Shown one piece after another: positions 4,662-6,689 of a stretch of DNA of 6,689 nucleotides. The notes under the pieces are model-generated. The model made no database searches and was not told the origin of the DNA. It was given only the letters and a program-made list of their open reading frames with translations. A program made the translations under genes and the position numbers. Within the stretch, counting starts at the first letter, position 1. The number at the start of each line of letters is the position of its first letter. Origin of the DNA: Candidatus Hecatellales archaeon ex4484_218 (GTDB taxonomy: Archaea > Thermoproteota > Bathyarchaeia > Hecatellales > Hecatellaceae); NCBI GenBank assembly GCA_002254975.1, contig NJEB01000027.1, positions 1 to 6,689 of the forward strand, read 5' to 3'.

Positions 4662-5348
4662 AAATCTTTTTTCCGGTAGGCTGATTATTTCCTCATAGGC
4701 TGAAAGAATTCTTGAAACCACTATCCAAGCCTCCAACCCTACCGGGTCTATACATATTTTTTCGTTTGCAAGTTTTAAGGTTTGATTGGTAAAATGTCCA
4801 TGAGGAAAGCCTCCAACAATTATTGCCGGATTTTTATGTTTTACAAGTTTTTTAGCTACCTGAATAGATGATTTAGGTTCACCTAACCTTGTTAAAGCAA
4901 CAACATAATCAGGTTTAATTGTTTTAAGTAAATCTTCAATTGAGCCTTTCCTCAAAACAAGCAAGGTTTCACCCTCAACAGGAACTTTTTTTGTTTGGAA
5001 AAGTTGCTCCATTAAACCAACAAACCGATTATAATTTTTTGGTAAACGTGTTCTTGAGTTAACATAGATTAAATAGTTATTGATGGTATGAACATAAACT
5101 TTTAACAACCCTTCAAGATTTAAAGGTGAACCTAAAGCCTCCAACAAAGTAAAATGGATAATATCCGGTCTCCCTCTTTTCTCCTTCATTTTAAGTTTAG
5201 CCATAGCCTCAAAATGGTAAGATTTATCCAGCAAAACAAATTTTACATTCTTTCCAAGTTTTTTAGCATAACCTTGAATTTGTGAATGACCGAAAATTTC
5301 TTTAGGAACAGTTTCCAAGCTTGATTCAGCAATTATTAGGTTTAACAT
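4638..5348 (-). CDS. nep1: 16S rRNA (pseudouridine-N1)-methyltransferase Nep1
   Basis: Nep1/Emg1, a SPOUT-class enzyme that uses S-adenosylmethionine to methylate N1 of a conserved pseudouridine in small-subunit rRNA. It is also an assembly factor of the 30S/40S particle. The 236-aa length is normal for archaea. Visible signatures are RGRPDIIHFTLLEALGSPLN at 58-77, NSRTRLPKNYNRFVGLMEQLF at 97-117 (rRNA-binding Arg-rich loop), VVALTRLGE at 149-157, and GGFPHGHF at 179-186, followed by ICIDPVGLEAWIVVSRILSAYE at the C-terminal knot that binds the cofactor. The start is ATG at 5348 (MLNLIIAESSLE matches usual archaeal N-termini). GAAGGT lies only 2 nt before it, closer than normal. It is divergent from rnp4, with 41 bp between them, so both promoters must overlap the start of the other gene. 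It is convergent with the TrmB-type gene. Confidence 0.96.
   Translation of the reverse strand: MLNLIIAESSLETVPKEIFGHSQIQGYAKKLGKNVKFVLLDKSYHFEAMAKLKMKEKRGRPDIIHFTLLEALGSPLNLEGLLKVYVHTINNYLIYVNSRTRLPKNYNRFVGLMEQLFQTKKVPVEGETLLVLRKGSIEDLLKTIKPDYVVALTRLGEPKSSIQVAKKLVKHKNPAIIVGGFPHGHFTNQTLKLANEKICIDPVGLEAWIVVSRILSAYEEIISLPEKRFLRFFKRG
4667..4672 (+). terminator. T6 tract after the TrmB-family gene, inside nep1
   Basis: Six T residues on the plus strand start 6 nt after the TAA stop (4659-4661). The tract falls within the coding DNA of the convergent nep1 gene. A plain oligo-T terminator is plausible. Confidence 0.45.
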
Positions 5349-5389
5349 TAACCTTCAAAAATATTCTGGAAAAGATGGGATAAGAAATT

Positions 5390-5716
5390 TTGGTGTCAAA
5401 AAAAGAGGAAAAAAAGATTATCAAACAAATAGCCCAAGAAAGAATAGAGATACTTATGAATAAAGCATTTGAAACAATCCATAAAGAACCAGACCTAGCT
5501 CAAAGATATGTTGAAATAGCCAGAAAAATAGGGATGAGATATAGAGTTAGAATCCCCAAAAAATGGAAAATATTTATTTGTAGAAAATGTAAAAGGCTGA
5601 TGGTTCCCGGATTAAATTGTAGGGTTAGAATTCAAAGAAAAAGAGAACCACATGTTACAATTACATGTTTAATGTGTAACCATACCAAACGTTTTCTAAT
5701 AAAAAGAAAACAATAA
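5390..5716 (+). CDS. rnp4: Ribonuclease P protein component 4 (Rpr2/Rpp21)
   Basis: Zinc-ribbon protein subunit of archaeal RNase P, which with Rnp1 helps the catalytic RNA cleave 5' leaders from precursor tRNAs. At 108 aa it has the usual size. The helical N-terminal half (residues 2-50, EKKIIKQIAQERIEILMNKAFETI, DLAQRYVEIARKIGMRYRVRIP) is the surface that pairs with the partner subunit. The C-terminal half is the zinc ribbon: CRKC at 64-67 and CLMC at 93-96 are the four likely ligands, and the basic stretch between and after them (RVRIQRKREPH, NHTKRFLIKRKQ) suits RNA contact. The start is either TTG 5390 or the adjacent GTG 5393. A GATGGGA element (5374-5380) lies 9 or 12 nt upstream. An AAAAATATT stretch near 5361 may be its TATA box, implying a very short leader. 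It is divergent from nep1. Confidence 0.95.
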   Translation: MVSKKEEKKIIKQIAQERIEILMNKAFETIHKEPDLAQRYVEIARKIGMRYRVRIPKKWKIFICRKCKRLMVPGLNCRVRIQRKREPHVTITCLMCNHTKRFLIKRKQ

Positions 5717-5727
5717 AAAAGTTTTTT
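5715..5727. terminator. Bidirectional oligo-A/oligo-T terminator
   Basis: A6 (5715-5720), G, T6 (5722-5727), beginning inside the rnp4 stop codon and ending 3 bp before the stop of the convergent PLD-like gene. Each strand presents a T6 run to the transcript arriving from its side, so one 13-bp element can serve both genes. Confidence 0.65.
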
Positions 5728-5729
5728 AG

Positions 5730-6395
5730 TTAGCTTAAAGGTCGCCCCTCAACCCAAAGTTTCATAAAATAGTTTTCAGCTTCATCAACAATATCTTTAC
5801 TTGAAAAAATTTTTATGGTAACCTCATGATTGTAGCTAAGCGCACTTTCAGTCCAGTTATGGCTTCCAACAAACAGATATTTTCCATCAACCAAAACCAT
5901 CTTTACATGAGTTGTAACATCTTTTTTAGGGTCAAGTTTAACAGGAACATTGTTTTCTGAAAGAAAATCTATGGTTTGAGGGTAGCTTTTTAAGGTTGGG
6001 TCATCAACTAAAACTTTAACTTCAACCCCCCTATTTTTTGCTTCAACAATTTTTTGGAGAAGAAGATTTACAGGGTCATCAGGTTCGTTAGGGTCAAATT
6101 TAACAACATACATTACAACATGAACACTTTTATTTGCGTTTGAGATGATTCTTGAAACTTCCCAGTAGTATTCTTTATCATCCAAAAAAGCAACCTTTAA
6201 CAGTTCAGCCTTTTTAAGACTCCAATAAGTTTGGTTAAGGTCGGCATAAAGAGTTTTAAGTTGCTCATAAGCTTGTTGAAGTTGATTGTATTTTTCTGTT
6301 AATTCAAATTGAGTTTGACTTCCCCAGCTAACCCCTGCAAAAAACCCAGCAACTAAACCAACAATCAACAATAAAACTGAAACTTTTCCAGCCAT
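5730..6395 (-). CDS. Membrane-anchored single-HKD phospholipase D-like protein
   Basis: A protein of 221 aa from ATG 6395. Residues 5-23 (VSVLLLIVGLVAGFFAGVS) form an uncleaved signal anchor. A coiled coil (about 28-64, FELTEKYNQLQQAYEQLKTLYADLNQTYWSLKK) leads to a PLD domain. That domain contains one HxKxxxxD motif, HVKMVLVD at 163-170, then GSHNWTESAL with the usual Ser and Asn, and AKNRGVEVKVLVDD before it. A single HKD motif means two subunits must form one active site, as in Nuc-type endonucleases; substrate could be nucleic acid or phospholipid. The basic N-terminus predicts the catalytic domain outside the cell. Sequons at N54, N88 and N180 are compatible with that. TTG 6419 and GTG 6404 are longer in-frame options without a ribosome site. 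ATG 6395 has only a weak GTGGTT upstream, but gives the cleanest anchor. It converges on rnp4 and diverges from uppS. Confidence 0.85.
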   Translation of the reverse strand: MAGKVSVLLLIVGLVAGFFAGVSWGSQTQFELTEKYNQLQQAYEQLKTLYADLNQTYWSLKKAELLKVAFLDDKEYYWEVSRIISNANKSVHVVMYVVKFDPNEPDDPVNLLLQKIVEAKNRGVEVKVLVDDPTLKSYPQTIDFLSENNVPVKLDPKKDVTTHVKMVLVDGKYLFVGSHNWTESALSYNHEVTIKIFSSKDIVDEAENYFMKLWVEGRPLS

Positions 6396-6419
6396 TTTAA
6401 CCACATTTAAACTTAGCAA

Positions 6420-6528
6420 AACAAAAAACTAAAAATTTATTCTTAACTTAAAATTAAACTTTTTTAAACCTTAAAATCACTTAAATAAAATTGCTTAATA
6501 TAAACCTGTTTAAGCTAGGTTGACAAGG
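6420..6528. promoter_or_regulatory. Divergent promoter region between PLD-like gene and uppS
   Basis: Very AT-rich. On the plus strand TTAATATAAA (6495-6504) or the earlier TTAAATAAAA (6481-6490) could be the uppS TATA box. The first predicts initiation near 6526, almost at the TTG 6529 (leaderless); the second gives a leader of about 18 nt including AGGTTGA (6517-6523). On the minus strand ATAAATTTT near 6433-6441 predicts initiation near 6410, which supports the ATG 6395 start of the PLD-like gene. No palindrome stands out. Confidence 0.4.
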
Positions 6529-6689
6529 TTGCTGGTTAAAGAGAAACTTTTAAACTGGTTTCAAAAAATATTTTTGTTTTTTGCTGAGAATAAACTAGCC
6601 TTAAAAATTTATGAGTATATGCTTTGGAGCCAAGTTAGGAAAGGTAAAATGCCTCAACATGTGGCAGTTATATTGGATGGAAATAGAAG
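6529..6689 (+). CDS. uppS: Cis-prenyltransferase UppS, 5' end only
   Basis: N-terminal 53 codons of a polyprenyl (undecaprenyl-type) diphosphate synthase, cut by the window edge. This family extends a trans-prenyl diphosphate with isopentenyl diphosphate in cis, making the lipid carrier for archaeal surface glycans and N-glycosylation. The diagnostic motif is MPQHVAVILDGNR at residues 41-53, where D50 is the conserved catalytic, Mg-binding aspartate. The segment before it (LNWFQKIFLFFAENKLALKIYEYMLWSQVRKGK) has the amphipathic, aromatic character and the K-G-x-M-P junction normal in archaeal members. Start: TTG 6529 is preferred, with AGGTTGA upstream. TTG 6520, ATG 6619 and ATG 6649 are other in-frame choices; the last two would shorten or remove the normal N-terminal helix. 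A stop lies in frame at 6511. Full members are usually about 250-270 aa, so roughly four-fifths lies outside the window. Confidence 0.9.
   Translation, partial: MLVKEKLLNWFQKIFLFFAENKLALKIYEYMLWSQVRKGKMPQHVAVILDGNR

Overview
The window looks like an AT-rich archaeal chromosome. The lineage markers are Nep1 (the rRNA pseudouridine methyltransferase of archaea and eukaryotes), the archaeal RNase P zinc-ribbon subunit Rnp4/Rpr2, a TrmB-family regulator, an archaeal-type cis-prenyltransferase (UppS), TATA-like promoter elements, and a small DUF3227/NitrOD5-like protein. That last domain is one I associate with TACK archaea such as Thaumarchaeota and Bathyarchaeia. A Bathyarchaeia-like member of TACK is my best guess, but it is inference. 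TTG start codons are frequent.

Layout. At 42-1535 (-) is a secreted metzincin-type metalloprotease with a signal peptide and a large beta-rich C-terminal half. At 1744-2268 (-) is an unrecognised protein of about 174 aa. Positions 2287-2945 hold no convincing gene, but contain a locally GC-richer cluster of inverted and direct repeats near 2552-2640. A tRNA-Gly(GCC) with an encoded CCA lies at 2946-3022 (-). Next come a 99-aa DUF3227/NitrOD5-like protein (3100-3399, -) and a 90-aa winged-helix regulator (3491-3763, -). The latter is divergent from a TrmB-family regulator (3879-4661, +). The last part is housekeeping: nep1 (4638-5348, -), rnp4 (5390-5716, +), a membrane-anchored single-HKD phospholipase D-like protein (5730-6395, -), and the 5' end of uppS (6529 to the window edge, +).

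How the parts relate. nep1 (small-subunit rRNA modification and assembly), rnp4 (tRNA 5' maturation) and the tRNA gene belong to RNA processing. uppS makes the polyprenyl carrier for glycosylation, which fits with two exported or surface proteins here (protease and PLD-like) that carry N-glycosylation sequons. The two DNA-binding proteins share a divergent promoter region with facing TATA boxes and a near-palindromic element. The DUF3227-like gene has a perfect 8-bp inverted repeat just downstream of its TATA box. Together these suggest a small local regulatory circuit. No CRISPR array, transposon or complete defence system was seen. The most notable items are the Gly-to-Arg change in the protease zinc motif, the two operator-like inverted repeats, and the repeat cluster in the 659-bp gap.
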